A stretch of 64,000 nucleotides of DNA from JBBRVW01 sp038246545 (GCA_038246545.1 JBBRVW010000016.1:1-64000); one strand, 5' to 3'. Positions 7,859-16,914 are shown, numbered from the stretch's first letter. The notes: generated by a model from the letters alone, not told the origin. A program made the numbers and translations.

Positions 7859-8962
7859 TCAGTGCGGGGAGTGCCCGTGCGCCTTGCCGTTGTCGTGGTT
7901 GCTGTCGCTGCCGTGGCCGTTGCCGTTGCCGGGCGGGGGCGGCGGGGTCGGCGGGGTCGGCGGGGTCGGCGGGGTCGGCGCGGTCGGCGCGGTCGGCGCG
8001 GTCGGCAGTGGGGAGAACGGGACGGGCACCGTGGCGGCGCCGTGACCGCGCTCGTGACTGCCGCCCTTCTGGCCTCGCCGCTCGTCGTCGCGCCGCTCGT
8101 CGTCGCGCGGCTCGTCGTCGGTGCGCTCGGCGATCGTGGGGGACGGGGAGGTCGTCGGCGGCCCGACGGGCGTCACCGCCGGCTTCCCCTGGCCGTGTCC
8201 GTGGCCGACGGCCCGGCCGCGGGGGACGGAGGCGGGCCGACCGGGGCGCGGTGCCGGCGCGGCGGCGACGGTCTCGGCCGCCACCCGGGTGAGCTCGGCC
8301 GACACCCGGGCGAGCTCGGTGGGCTCGGTGGGCTTGGCGGGCTTGGCGGGCTTGGCGGGCTTGGCGGGCTTGGCGGGCTTGGCGGGCTCGAGCCGGCCGA
8401 GGGCCCGACCGGCCTTCTCGCCCAGCACGCCGGTGTCGAGGGTCGCGACCGGTAGGGGGACAGTCGCGAAGACGGGACCAGCGATCGCCTCCACCGCCGG
8501 CGCGGGGACGCTCGGCGCGGGGGTCGGCGTCGGGAGGCTCGGCACCGGGGTCGGGGTCGGGGTCGGCACGGGAGCCGGGCCGGTGGGCGGCGAGGGCGCC
8601 GGCGCGCCACCGGTTCCGGACAGCACGGGCAGGAGCCCGCCGGTGCCGCCGCCGATCACGGCCCCCGGCAGGGACTCGACGCCACCGCCGCCGCCGCCGC
8701 GACCGCCCTCGTCACCGCCGGCCCCGCCGCCGGCAGGCGGGGAGCTGGCGGATGTGGGGGTGAGGGCGATCGGGGCCGGGGCCCGGACAGCGTCCGGCCT
8801 GGCGACGGGGGCCGGGCCCCGGCCCACGTCGCGCACCTCGCCCGCGGTGACGACGCCCAGCGTGGCCAGGGTCCCGGCGCTGAGCAGCGCGAGGAGAGCG
8901 GTCGCCACACCGGTCGTGCTCCCGGCGTCGCGACCGGGGTCCACGCTGGTTCGCCTGGTCAT
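7859..8962 (-). CDS. Pro/Ala/Gly-rich exported or membrane-anchored protein
   Basis: The family is not recognised. The 367-residue protein starts with a charged segment (MTRRTSVDPGRDAG) and one hydrophobic stretch (GVATALLALLSAGTLATLGVV, about residues 17-37) that could be a signal anchor. The remainder is almost entirely low complexity: poly-Gly, TPTPTP, six AKP units, an Asp/Glu/Arg block, PTAPTA and PTPPTP runs, and a His/Gly/Asn-rich tail ending HGHSPH. Such proteins are usually extended and cell-wall-exposed. The ATG at 8962 follows a GGGGAC stretch. It is divergent from the EamA transporter. Confidence 0.6.
   Translation of the reverse strand: MTRRTSVDPGRDAGSTTGVATALLALLSAGTLATLGVVTAGEVRDVGRGPAPVARPDAVRAPAPIALTPTSASSPPAGGGAGGDEGGRGGGGGGVESLPGAVIGGGTGGLLPVLSGTGGAPAPSPPTGPAPVPTPTPTPVPSLPTPTPAPSVPAPAVEAIAGPVFATVPLPVATLDTGVLGEKAGRALGRLEPAKPAKPAKPAKPAKPAKPTEPTELARVSAELTRVAAETVAAAPAPRPGRPASVPRGRAVGHGHGQGKPAVTPVGPPTTSPSPTIAERTDDEPRDDERRDDERRGQKGGSHERGHGAATVPVPFSPLPTAPTAPTAPTPPTPPTPPTPPPPPGNGNGHGSDSNHDNGKAHGHSPH
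8331..8384 (-). repeat. Six tandem 9-bp units coding AKP repeats
   Basis: The unit GGCTTGGCG is repeated six times without error inside the Pro/Ala-rich gene. On the coding strand it gives alternating Ala-Lys-Pro. Perfect identity implies recent slippage, and the copy number could vary between strains. Confidence 0.85.
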
Positions 8963-9027
8963 GTCCCCGTCCACGGACTGTGATTGCTCTGGGTTGATGA
9001 TGGCAGATGTCGTGCAGCGGTCGTGCA

Positions 9028-9044
9028 CACGTCGTGACGACGTG
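9028..9044. promoter_or_regulatory. Palindrome in a divergent promoter region
   Basis: CACGTCGTGACGACGTG is a perfect 8-bp inverted repeat around one base. It lies between the divergent Pro/Ala-rich gene and the EamA transporter gene. Neighbouring GTCGTGCA motifs repeat part of it. It looks like an operator, but the cognate regulator is unknown. Confidence 0.4.
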
Positions 9045-9171
9045 ACCACCATAAGTGGCTAAAAGGACACTCGGCAGGTCCGTTCGGATGATTGAGGCCC
9101 GACCAGGTAACGCCTCCGCCAAGCCTTCGCCCGCTCCCCGCAGCCGACAGGAGTCACGTACGCTCACGCTC

Positions 9172-10158
9172 GTGACACGGCACCCGGCGGCTACAGCGTC
9201 GACCCTGGCCGTCTGGGGCGCGTTGGTCACCGTCTACGTGGTGTGGGGGTCGACCTACCTCGCGATCCGCGTGGTCGTGGACACGGCCCCCCCGCTGCTC
9301 GCGATGGGCGCGCGGTTCCTCACCGCCGGCGTCCTGCTGGCGGCCTTCCTCACCCTCCGCCGCGGCCGGTCGGCCCTACGGGTCACCCGGCGGCAGCTCG
9401 GTGGCGCCGCCCTGGTCGGGCTGCTCCTCCTGCTCTGCGGCAACGGCGGGGTGGCGCTGGCCGAGCAGACCGTGCCCTCGGGCATCGCGGCCCTGCTCGT
9501 GGCGGCGACCCCGCTCTGGCTCGTCCTGCTGCGCCGGGCGGCTCGCGACCGGGTGGCGGGCCGCACGCTGGTGGGGACCCTCGTCGGGTTCGTGGGCATC
9601 GCGGTGCTGGTGCTGCCGGGCGGCCTGGAGTCGCCCGACGGCACGCCGGTGCGCGCCGGGGGTCTGGTCGTGGTCGTGGTGGCCGCCGCCTGCTGGGCGC
9701 TGGGTTCCTTCCTCAGCAGCCGGATCGCCCTGCCGGCCGACGCGTTCGTCGCGACGACCTGGGAGATGCTCGCGGGCGGGGCCGGACTGGTGCTGTCCGG
9801 ATCCGCCACCGGCGAGCTCGCCGACCTCGACCTGGGCGCGGTGTCCGGCGAGGCGTGGGCCTGGCTGGTCTACCTGGTGCTGGTCGGCTCGCTGGTCGCC
9901 TTCTCGGCCTACGTCTGGCTGCTGGCCCACGCCCCGATCTCGCTCACCGCCACCTACGCGTACGTGAACCCGGTCGTCGCCGTCGCGCTGGGTGCGCTCG
10001 TGCTGGACGAGCCCGTCACCGCGGCCGTCCTCGCCGGCGGAGCGGTCGTGGTGGCGGGCGTCGGGCTGGTCGTGAGGTCCGAGCGGCCGGGCCGCCGCGC
10101 GAGGGTGGAGCCGCAGCCGGTTGGCGCCGGCGCCGAGGTGGTAGACCTCCGGTCGTGA
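9172..10158 (+). CDS. EamA/DMT-superfamily transporter
   Basis: The protein (328 residues) has about ten hydrophobic helices arranged as two EamA repeats. The first begins WGSTYLAIRVVVDTAPP and the second ALGSFLSSRIALP; the C-terminal repeat contains APISLTATYAYVNPVVAVALG. This resembles YedA-type exporters of metabolites. The frame is open upstream to 9055, but GTG at 9172 puts helix 1 close to the N-terminus as in homologues. AGGAG upstream is rather distant, so the start is uncertain. The substrate is unknown. Confidence 0.85.
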   Translation: MTRHPAATASTLAVWGALVTVYVVWGSTYLAIRVVVDTAPPLLAMGARFLTAGVLLAAFLTLRRGRSALRVTRRQLGGAALVGLLLLLCGNGGVALAEQTVPSGIAALLVAATPLWLVLLRRAARDRVAGRTLVGTLVGFVGIAVLVLPGGLESPDGTPVRAGGLVVVVVAAACWALGSFLSSRIALPADAFVATTWEMLAGGAGLVLSGSATGELADLDLGAVSGEAWAWLVYLVLVGSLVAFSAYVWLLAHAPISLTATYAYVNPVVAVALGALVLDEPVTAAVLAGGAVVVAGVGLVVRSERPGRRARVEPQPVGAGAEVVDLRS

Positions 10159-10165
10159 CCCTGCG

Positions 10166-11809
10166 ATGACCGCCCTCGTGCTCGGCCCCCTGCTGCGGCA
10201 CGTCGGGCGGACCGACGCGACGATCTGGGTCGAGACCGACTCCCCCTGCACCGTCGCGGTCCTCGGCCGGACCGAGCCCACCTGGACGGTCGCCGGGCAC
10301 CACTACGCCCTCGTCGTGGTCGACGGCCTCGAGCCGGGCACCCGCACGCCGTACGACGTCAGCCTCGACGGCCAGCGGGTGTGGCCGCCCGAGGACTCGG
10401 AGCTGCCGCCGTCGCGGATCCGCACGATGGACCCGGACACGCCGTTGCGCATCGTCTTCGGCTCGTGCCGCTACGCGACCCCGGACGCGGTCGAGGGCGA
10501 CACCCACTTCGACGCCGACGCGCTGGACACCTATGCGCAGCGGATGGCGCGACTGCCCGACGACCGGTGGCCGGACCAGGTCCTCATGCTCGGGGACCAG
10601 GTCTACGCCGACGAGACCTCCCAGCACATCCGCGCGAGGATCCGCACCCGCCGTGACATCACCGTGGAGCCGGGCGAGCAGATCAAGGACTACGAGGAGT
10701 ACACCTGGCTCTACGAGGAGAGCTGGACCGATCCGCACGTGCGCTGGCTGCTGTCGAGCGTGCCGTCGTCGATGATCTTCGACGACCACGACGTCATCGA
10801 CGACTGGAACACCTCGGCCGCCTGGCGCCGCGACATGCAGGCGACGTCGTGGTGGGAGGAGCGGATCATCGGCGGCCTGTCGTCGTATTGGGTCTACCAG
10901 CATCTCGGCAACCTCTCGCCGGAGGGTCTCGCCGGTAGCGACCTCTACCAGCGGGTCAAGGCGCACGACGGCGACTGCGAGCAGATGCTGCGGGAGTTCG
11001 CCGCCGAGGCCGACCGGGAGGCCGACGGGCACAAGGGCACGCAGTGGTCCTACCGGCGCGATCTCGGTGACGTCCGGCTGCTCGTCGTCGACTCGCGGTG
11101 CGGCCGGATGCTCGACTCCGACGACCGCTCGATGGTGTCTGACGCCGAGTTCCGCTGGATCGAGGAGCAGGTCGACGGCGACTACGAGCACCTGCTGGTC
11201 GGGACCTCGCTGCCCTGGCTGATGGCCCGGGCGCTGCACGACATCGAGGCATGGAACGAGGTGGTCGCCAGCGGCTCCCGCGGGCCGCGGGTGGCGGGGT
11301 GGGCCGAGAAGATGCGCCGCGCTGCTGACCTCGAGCACTGGGCGGCGTTCCGTCAGTCCTTCGACCGGCTCGCCACGCTGCTTGCGGCGGTCGGCCGCGG
11401 CGAGCACGCCGGTCCGGACGGCACCCCGCCCGGCTCGATCTGCGTGCTCTCCGGCGACGTCCACCACGCCTACGCCGCCCGGGCCAGGTTCGACGAGCAG
11501 GTGACCACGCCGGTCTACCAGCTCACCTGCTCGCCGGTGCACAACTACGTGCCCGGCTTCATGAAGGTCGCCTTCCGGATCTCCTGGTCGCGGGTGGCGG
11601 AGCGGTTCACCCGGTTCCTGCTCGGCCTCTTCTCCCGGGTGCCGAAGCAGCAGCTCACCTGGGACCGGATCGCCGGGCCCTACTACGGCAACGAGATCGC
11701 GACCCTGGTGCTCGACGGGCGGTCGGCGCAGCTGGTGATCGAGCAGGCCGGACGGGACAAGGCCGGTCACGCCCGGCTGACTCCCGTGGTCGACCTGAAG
11801 CTGGCGTGA
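10166..11809 (+). CDS. PhoD-like metallophosphatase
   Basis: This 547-residue protein has the metal-site motifs of the alkaline phosphatase D family: FGSCRY near residue 95, GDQVYAD near 149, DDHDVIDDWN near 210 and the late SGDVHHAY. The N-terminal part (LGPLLRHVGRTDATIWVET) matches the small beta domain that precedes the catalytic domain in this family. No signal peptide or Tat motif is present, so it appears cytosolic, unlike secreted PhoD. It starts 7 bp after the transporter, and its stop overlaps the next gene's start. Substrate not determinable. Confidence 0.85.
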   Translation: MTALVLGPLLRHVGRTDATIWVETDSPCTVAVLGRTEPTWTVAGHHYALVVVDGLEPGTRTPYDVSLDGQRVWPPEDSELPPSRIRTMDPDTPLRIVFGSCRYATPDAVEGDTHFDADALDTYAQRMARLPDDRWPDQVLMLGDQVYADETSQHIRARIRTRRDITVEPGEQIKDYEEYTWLYEESWTDPHVRWLLSSVPSSMIFDDHDVIDDWNTSAAWRRDMQATSWWEERIIGGLSSYWVYQHLGNLSPEGLAGSDLYQRVKAHDGDCEQMLREFAAEADREADGHKGTQWSYRRDLGDVRLLVVDSRCGRMLDSDDRSMVSDAEFRWIEEQVDGDYEHLLVGTSLPWLMARALHDIEAWNEVVASGSRGPRVAGWAEKMRRAADLEHWAAFRQSFDRLATLLAAVGRGEHAGPDGTPPGSICVLSGDVHHAYAARARFDEQVTTPVYQLTCSPVHNYVPGFMKVAFRISWSRVAERFTRFLLGLFSRVPKQQLTWDRIAGPYYGNEIATLVLDGRSAQLVIEQAGRDKAGHARLTPVVDLKLA

Positions 11810-12597
11810 CCGGCGGGCCTCCCGGGTCCGACGTGGTCGCGCGGCTGCGCGCGGCCGGCTGCGTGTTCGCCGAGGACGAGGCCGGCCTGCTGCTGGCCGC
11901 GGCCGCGGGGGAGGCGCTCGAGGCGCTCGTCCGGCGGCGGGCCGGCGGCGAGCCGCTGGAGCAGGTGCTCGGCTGGGCCGAGTTCGCCGGGCTTCGGGTG
12001 GCGGTCGCACCGGGTGTGTTCGTGCCGCGCCGGCGGACCGAGCTGCTGGCCCGCGAGGCGGCCGGGCTGGCGCGGGCCGGTGACGTCGTGGTCGACCTCT
12101 GCTGCGGCAGCGGCGCCGTCGGGCTCGCCGTCGCCAGCGCCGTGCCGGGCCTGGAGCTGCACGCGGCCGACGTCGACCCGGCCGCGGTCCGCTGCGCCCG
12201 GCGCAACCTCGCGGCGGTGGGCGCCACGGTGCACGAGGGTGACCTGGCCGAAGCCCTGCCGGCCAGGCTGCGCGGGCGGGTGGCGGTGCTCGCCGCCAAC
12301 ACGCCGTACGTCCCGACGGCCGCGATCGCGCTGATGCCGCCGGAGGCCCGCGACCACGAGCCCGCCGTGTCGCTCGACGGCGGCGCCGACGGGCTGGCCG
12401 TGGCTCGGCGGGTGGTCGCGGCGGCACCGGCGTGGCTGGCGCCCGGCGGGAACGTCCTGGTGGAGACCGGCCGCCGGCAGGCCGGGGCGCTGGCCGCGGC
12501 GGCGACCGCCGCCGGCCTGACGGCCCGGGTGGTCACCGACGACGAGCTCGGCGGGACCGTGGTCGTCGGGCGGTGCGGCGTCGCCCTGCTGCCTTGA
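11806..12597 (+). CDS. PrmC/HemK-like SAM-dependent methyltransferase
   Basis: The product is 263 residues. The arrangement GEPLEQVLGWAEFAGLRV, FVPRRRTELLAREA, the SAM loop VDLCCGSGAVGLAVA and a later NTPYVPTAAIALMPPEAR corresponds to the putative protein-(glutamine-N5) methyltransferase family related to PrmC. PrmC uses NPPY for catalysis; here the motif reads NTPY. It is therefore probably a paralogue with another target rather than the release-factor methylase. GTG start overlapping the previous stop by 4 bp. Confidence 0.75.
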   Translation: MTGGPPGSDVVARLRAAGCVFAEDEAGLLLAAAAGEALEALVRRRAGGEPLEQVLGWAEFAGLRVAVAPGVFVPRRRTELLAREAAGLARAGDVVVDLCCGSGAVGLAVASAVPGLELHAADVDPAAVRCARRNLAAVGATVHEGDLAEALPARLRGRVAVLAANTPYVPTAAIALMPPEARDHEPAVSLDGGADGLAVARRVVAAAPAWLAPGGNVLVETGRRQAGALAAAATAAGLTARVVTDDELGGTVVVGRCGVALLP

Positions 12598-12682
12598 GTG
12601 GCGCGAGAGTGCGCCTCTGTACCGATCCGGACAGCACCGTTGCACCACTCCGACGAACCTCCCGTCACATGCCGCCCCACCC

Positions 12683-12718
12683 TTGACACCACATCTTTCG
12701 AAAGACTACTTTCGAGTG
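12683..12718 (+). promoter_or_regulatory. Leaderless promoter with direct-repeat operator for the ArsR-MFS operon
   Basis: TTGACA at 12683-12688 is followed after 18 bp by TACTTT (12707-12712), which would start transcription at or next to the ATG at 12719. The spacer holds the perfect palindrome CTTTCGAAAG (12695-12704), and CTTTCGAG recurs at 12709-12716, overlapping the -10. A bound ArsR-type repressor would block RNA polymerase, so autoregulation is likely. Confidence 0.65.
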
Positions 12719-13360
12719 ATGTCCAGCACTGCCGCCCCGGAACCCCGCCGCGAGGACCTGCCGACCGCCGCCGGCCCGCGCGACCTCGACGGCGATCCGC
12801 TCGCGATGCGGGCGCTGGCCCACCCGACGCGGCTCCGGCTGCTCGAGGAGCTGACGCTGCGGGGGCCGATGACGGCGACCGAGGCGTCGGAGCACGTCAA
12901 CCAGTCGCCGTCGTCCTGCTCGTTCCACCTGAGGACCCTGGCGAAGTACGGGTTCGTCACCGAGGCCGAGGGCGGCACCGGCCGGCAGCGGCCGTGGCGG
13001 GCGGTGACCGTCGGGAACCGCTGGCGCACCGGGCCCGGCGTCGACGCGGGCACCAGGGCCGCGGGGGAGACCCTCGGGGCGCAGGTGCGCAGCCGGGATG
13101 CCGCACTCCTCGGCGACCACTTGGCGCGCGGCAGTGACCTGCCGGCCGAATGGCAGGAAGCCGTGATCCACTCCAACTTCGGCGGCTGGCTCACGCCCGA
13201 GGAGCTCGCCGGCATCGGGCAGGCGCTGCTCGACGCCTGGGCGCCGTTCGTCGAGCGGCTGCGCGACCCGCAGACCCGGCCCCCGGCGGCGCGGCTGGTG
13301 CACATGTTCGCGCACGGCTTCCCCCGGCCGGACCCGGTCGGCGACGGCGACGATGCGTGA
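12719..13360 (+). CDS. ArsR-family winged-helix regulator
   Basis: This 213-residue DNA-binding protein has the HTH segment AMRALAHPTRLRLLEELTLRGPMTATEASEHVNQSPSSCSFHLRTLAKYGFV in residues about 30-80. A C-terminal region of about 130 residues is probably for ligand binding or dimerisation. No paired metal-binding cysteines of ArsR/SmtB sensors are visible, so a small-molecule ligand is more likely. No Shine-Dalgarno precedes the ATG; the mRNA is probably leaderless. The MFS gene starts 8 bp before this stop, so the regulator most likely controls that transporter. Confidence 0.85.
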   Translation: MSSTAAPEPRREDLPTAAGPRDLDGDPLAMRALAHPTRLRLLEELTLRGPMTATEASEHVNQSPSSCSFHLRTLAKYGFVTEAEGGTGRQRPWRAVTVGNRWRTGPGVDAGTRAAGETLGAQVRSRDAALLGDHLARGSDLPAEWQEAVIHSNFGGWLTPEELAGIGQALLDAWAPFVERLRDPQTRPPAARLVHMFAHGFPRPDPVGDGDDA

Positions 13361-14651
13361 GCTGCTGCGGCACCGGGACTTCCGACTGCTGCTGATCGGC
13401 CAGACCCTGTCGATGTTCGGCGACACCGCGATGCTGCTCACCCTCGGCATGTGGGCCAAGGACCTCACCGGCTCCAACGCGATCGCCGGCAGCGTCTTCG
13501 CCGTGCTCGGCCTGCCGGCCCTGGTGGCGCCGCTCGGTGGCGTGATCATCGACCGGTTCAGGCGACGGCACGTGATGATCGCCGTCGACGCCGCCACCGC
13601 CGCCGCCCTTCTGCTCCTGCTGCTGGTGCACGACCGCAGCGACCTCTGGCTGATCGACCTCGTCGCGCTGCTCTACGGCGCGTCACTGATCCTGTTCGGC
13701 TCGGCGCGGTCGGCGTTCCTGCACACCATGCTCGACGAGAGCCAGCTCGGGCCGGCCAACGGCTCGCTGTCCACCGTCCGCGAGGCGTTGCGCCTGGTCG
13801 GGCCGGCGGCCGGCGCGGGTCTCTACGCCTGGCTCGGCGGTGGCGCCACCGCGCTGCTCGACGCGTCGACGTTCGTGGTCTCCGCCGGGGTGCTGCTGGC
13901 GATCCGCACCCCGGAATCGAGGCCGGTCCGCGAGCAGCACGAACCGTTGCGCAGCCGGGTCACCGAGGGTGCCCGGCACCTGTGGTCGACGCAGGTCCTG
14001 CGCGCGGCGGTCGTCGTCGTCGTGATCTGCATGCTCGCGCTCGGACTCGCCGAGTCGGTGTTCTTCGCCGTCGTGGACGACGGGCTGCACAAGCCGGTGA
14101 CCTTCCTCGGCCTGCTGCAGACCGCGATGGGCGCCGGCGCCGTCCTGGGCGGGCTGGGGATCACCGCGCTGATCCCGCGGACCGGGGACCTCCGACCGGT
14201 GCCCGTCGGCCTCGGCCTGATCGCCGCGGGCGCGGCGCTGCAGATCGTCCCGTCGGTGCTCGCCGTCACCGCCGGGATGGTGCTGCTCGGAGTCGGGCTG
14301 CCGGTCGTGACGGTCTGCCTCACCACGATGCTGCAGCGGCGCACCCCGCCGGCCATCCAGGGCCGGGTGTTCACGACGTTCGAGACGGCGTTCGGGGTGC
14401 CGCAGGTGCTCTCCATCGCCGTCGGTGCCGCACTGGTGGCGGTGGTCGACTACCGGGTGCTGCTCGCCGTGATGGCGGCCGGGATCGCCGTGTCCGCGCT
14501 GTACGCCGCGGGTCGGCTGCGCGAGGACAGCACGGCGTCAGACCTCGGTGACCCGGCCGTCGCGGACGTCGAGGTGTCGGTCAGTGCGCACGTGGGCGAG
14601 CAGCCGCCGGTCGTGCGTCACGAGCAGGAGCGTCCCGTCGTAGGTCCCTAG
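13353..14651 (+). CDS. MFS transporter with an antisense-derived C-terminal tail
   Basis: The 432-residue, 12-helix transporter starts RELLRHRDFRLLLIGQTLSMFGDT, typical of the MFS_3 type exporters. DRFRRRHVMI is the loop 2-3 motif. It overlaps the ArsR start region and is probably its target. The last 37 residues or so (after RLREDSTASDLGD) are read from the opposite strand of the converging ABC-F gene, overlapping it by 114 bp. They are not membrane-like, so the original stop codon was probably lost. Substrate unknown. Confidence 0.85.
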   Translation: MRELLRHRDFRLLLIGQTLSMFGDTAMLLTLGMWAKDLTGSNAIAGSVFAVLGLPALVAPLGGVIIDRFRRRHVMIAVDAATAAALLLLLLVHDRSDLWLIDLVALLYGASLILFGSARSAFLHTMLDESQLGPANGSLSTVREALRLVGPAAGAGLYAWLGGGATALLDASTFVVSAGVLLAIRTPESRPVREQHEPLRSRVTEGARHLWSTQVLRAAVVVVVICMLALGLAESVFFAVVDDGLHKPVTFLGLLQTAMGAGAVLGGLGITALIPRTGDLRPVPVGLGLIAAGAALQIVPSVLAVTAGMVLLGVGLPVVTVCLTTMLQRRTPPAIQGRVFTTFETAFGVPQVLSIAVGAALVAVVDYRVLLAVMAAGIAVSALYAAGRLREDSTASDLGDPAVADVEVSVSAHVGEQPPVVRHEQERPVVGP

Positions 14652-16199
14652 CGCCTCCTCGAGCTGCTCGATCGCCGCGAGATCCAAGTGGTTGGTGGGT
14701 TCGTCCAGCACGAGCAGGTTGGCGCGGGTGGCCATCAGCAGAGCCAGGTCGGCGCGGGTGCGCTCGCCGGGCGACAGCGTCGCCACCGGGCGCAGCACGT
14801 CGTCGGCGCCGAGGCCGAACTTCGCGAGCAGGGTGCGCGCGTCGGCCAGGTCCTGCCCGGTCACGGCGCGGAACGCGTCGACCAGCGCCTCCGAGGGCGG
14901 GAACGTCCGGCGCACCTGGTCGACCTCGCCCACCACGACGCTGCGTCCGAGCCACGCCCGGCCCGACGTCACGGGCAGCCGGCCGAGCAGTGCTGCGAGC
15001 AGCGTCGACTTGCCCGCGCCGTTGGGCCCGGTCACCGCGACCCGCTCGCCGCGGCGGACGGCGAGGTCCACGGGGCCGAGGACGAAGCGCTCGCGTTCCA
15101 CCACGGCGGCGGCCAGCCCGGCGACGTCGTCCGGCCCACGGGTCGCCGGGTCGAGCGCCAGCCGCAGCTGCCAAGGGTCGCGAGGGTCGTCGACCTCCTC
15201 GAGCCGGTCGAGCTGCCGCAGGACCTTGGCCGCGGCCGCACCACGGGCCTGCGCGCCGGCAGTCTTGTGCGCGCGGATGTTCTTGTCCGGCTCCGCCGCC
15301 ATCGCCCGGGAGCTGCTGGCCCGCGCCTGCCCCTGCCGGGCCCATTCCTTCTCTCGTCGGGCCCGGTCGACCAGCGAGCTGCGTTGCTCGTCGAAGGCCA
15401 CGAACGCCGCCCTGGCAGCCGCCCGCGCCCGGTCCCGCTCCTCCAGGTAGGACGCGAAGCCGCCGCCGTACGGCGTCGCGCGGTGGGTGAACTCGTCCAG
15501 CTCGAGCACGTCGGTGGCGACCCGCTCCAGGAACGCCCGGTCGTGCGAGACGACCACCAGCCCGCCGCTGCGACGCTCGAGGAACGACTCCAGCAGTGCC
15601 AGTCCGTCGACGTCGAGGTCGTTGGTCGGCTCGTCGAGCAGGAGCACGTCAGCCTGCGCCAGCAGCACCGCCGCGAGGCCACAGCGCGCGAGCTGCCCGC
15701 CGGACAGCGAGGTCGTCTCCCGGTGGAGGAGGTCGGCGGGGAGACCGAGCCGGTCCAGGACCAGCGCCGCCCGCGCCTCGAGGTCGGCGCCACCGAGCGC
15801 GAGCCACCGGTCCAGCGCGGCGGCATAGACGTCGTCCGCGCCGCGGCGTCCCGCGGCCATGGCGTCCGCAGCGTCGGTCATCGCGAGGCCGGCGGCCGTC
15901 ACCCCGGTGCGTCGGCCCAGGTAGTCGTGCAGGTTCTCGGCCGGTCGCCGGTCGCGCTCCTGCGGGAGCAGCACGACGGTCGCCGTCGGCGGGGAGAGAG
16001 TGACGCTGCCGGTCTCGGGCTGCAGGTGACCGGCGAGCAGTGCGAGCAGCGTCGACTTCCCCACGCCGTTCGGCCCGACCACCGCGAGCCGGCTACCGGC
16101 TCCGACCATCACGGCGACGTCGGCGAGCACGACGTGCGGGCCGTGGGCGAAGCCGACGGCGCGGAGGTTGACAGCACCGCCGTGCGAGGTCCCGGACAC
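14538..16199 (-). CDS. ABC-F family ATPase
   Basis: The product is 553 residues with two ABC domains and no membrane segments: Walker A GPNGVGKST with LSGGQ and DEPTNDLD in the first, GPNGAGKST with LSPGE and DEPTNHLD in the second. A charged linker rich in Arg/Ala/Glu (about residues 240-320) joins them. This is the layout of ABC-F proteins that act on the ribosome, including translation factors and antibiotic-protection factors. Which subgroup applies cannot be told from sequence. GTG start. Its 3' end overlaps the converging MFS gene. Confidence 0.88.
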   Translation of the reverse strand: MSGTSHGGAVNLRAVGFAHGPHVVLADVAVMVGAGSRLAVVGPNGVGKSTLLALLAGHLQPETGSVTLSPPTATVVLLPQERDRRPAENLHDYLGRRTGVTAAGLAMTDAADAMAAGRRGADDVYAAALDRWLALGGADLEARAALVLDRLGLPADLLHRETTSLSGGQLARCGLAAVLLAQADVLLLDEPTNDLDVDGLALLESFLERRSGGLVVVSHDRAFLERVATDVLELDEFTHRATPYGGGFASYLEERDRARAAARAAFVAFDEQRSSLVDRARREKEWARQGQARASSSRAMAAEPDKNIRAHKTAGAQARGAAAAKVLRQLDRLEEVDDPRDPWQLRLALDPATRGPDDVAGLAAAVVERERFVLGPVDLAVRRGERVAVTGPNGAGKSTLLAALLGRLPVTSGRAWLGRSVVVGEVDQVRRTFPPSEALVDAFRAVTGQDLADARTLLAKFGLGADDVLRPVATLSPGERTRADLALLMATRANLLVLDEPTNHLDLAAIEQLEEALGTYDGTLLLVTHDRRLLAHVRTDRHLDVRDGRVTEV

Positions 16200-16263
16200 G
16201 ACGTACGACCCTAGGCTGGAGGCGTCGTGACGGCGAGCGGGTTACTCCCGTCGCAGGGGCGGG

Positions 16264-16914
16264 TCAGTCGATGCGGACGACGCCGCGCTCGGTGCTGAAG
16301 TGCACCGCGACCAGGCCGGGGTCGTCGGCCTCGACCCAGTCGATCGGGAACTCGGCCTTGGCCACCGGCTCGCCGAGCCAGTCGCCCACCTTGCTGGCGT
16401 CTCCGCACATCTCCACCGCCGTGATGCCCGGCGCGTGAGTGCCGTGGTCGTCGGCCGCCGGGTGCAGCGCGGCATCGCCCTGCCACTGGATGAAGAACGG
16501 CAGGGCGGGGTCGTCGAGCAGGTCGAGCACGCCGATCTGCCGCCAGGAGAGGTCGACGCCATCGGGGCGGCGCCGGTGGCCGTCGACGGCCGACCGACCG
16601 AGCCGGGCCTCGATCGGGGCCAGGTCGTCGACCGCCACGACCCAGGCCAGCCAGCCCCCGCCGGCCTCGGTGCGCGCCTTGACTGCCTGGCCGAACGGGG
16701 CCTTGTCCGACGCCGGGTGGTCGAGGGCGGCGACGACCTCGAGGTAGACGCCGTTGGCCAGCGGCAGCACGAAGTTGCGGGTGCCGAAGCGCGGGTGCAG
16801 ACCGCCGTCGCGGAAGCCCGAGCCCAGGGTCGCGCCGAGCCGCTGCGCCGTCGCTCCGAGACCGTCCGGACCGGCGGCGTAGGAGAGGTGGTCGAGTCGC
16901 ACGGTTCCGACCAT
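16264..16914 (-). CDS. Glyoxalase-like (VOC superfamily) protein
   Basis: This 216-residue protein starts VGTVRLDHLSYAAGP after the initiator, the usual opening of glyoxalase-like domain proteins, and contains FGTRNFVLPLANGVYLEVVAALDHP, which holds the candidate metal-ligand Glu. ATG at 16914 is preferred because it starts the conserved domain and has AGGTGAG just upstream; ATG at 16941 is an alternative. It follows the aminotransferase gene on the same strand. No substrate can be assigned. Confidence 0.75.
   Translation of the reverse strand: MVGTVRLDHLSYAAGPDGLGATAQRLGATLGSGFRDGGLHPRFGTRNFVLPLANGVYLEVVAALDHPASDKAPFGQAVKARTEAGGGWLAWVVAVDDLAPIEARLGRSAVDGHRRRPDGVDLSWRQIGVLDLLDDPALPFFIQWQGDAALHPAADDHGTHAPGITAVEMCGDASKVGDWLGEPVAKAEFPIDWVEADDPGLVAVHFSTERGVVRID

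Noticed and set aside
8331..8384. CRISPR-like or regulatory direct repeats
   Set aside because: The 9-bp units have no spacers and are in frame with a Pro/Ala-rich gene, so they are coding tandem repeats.
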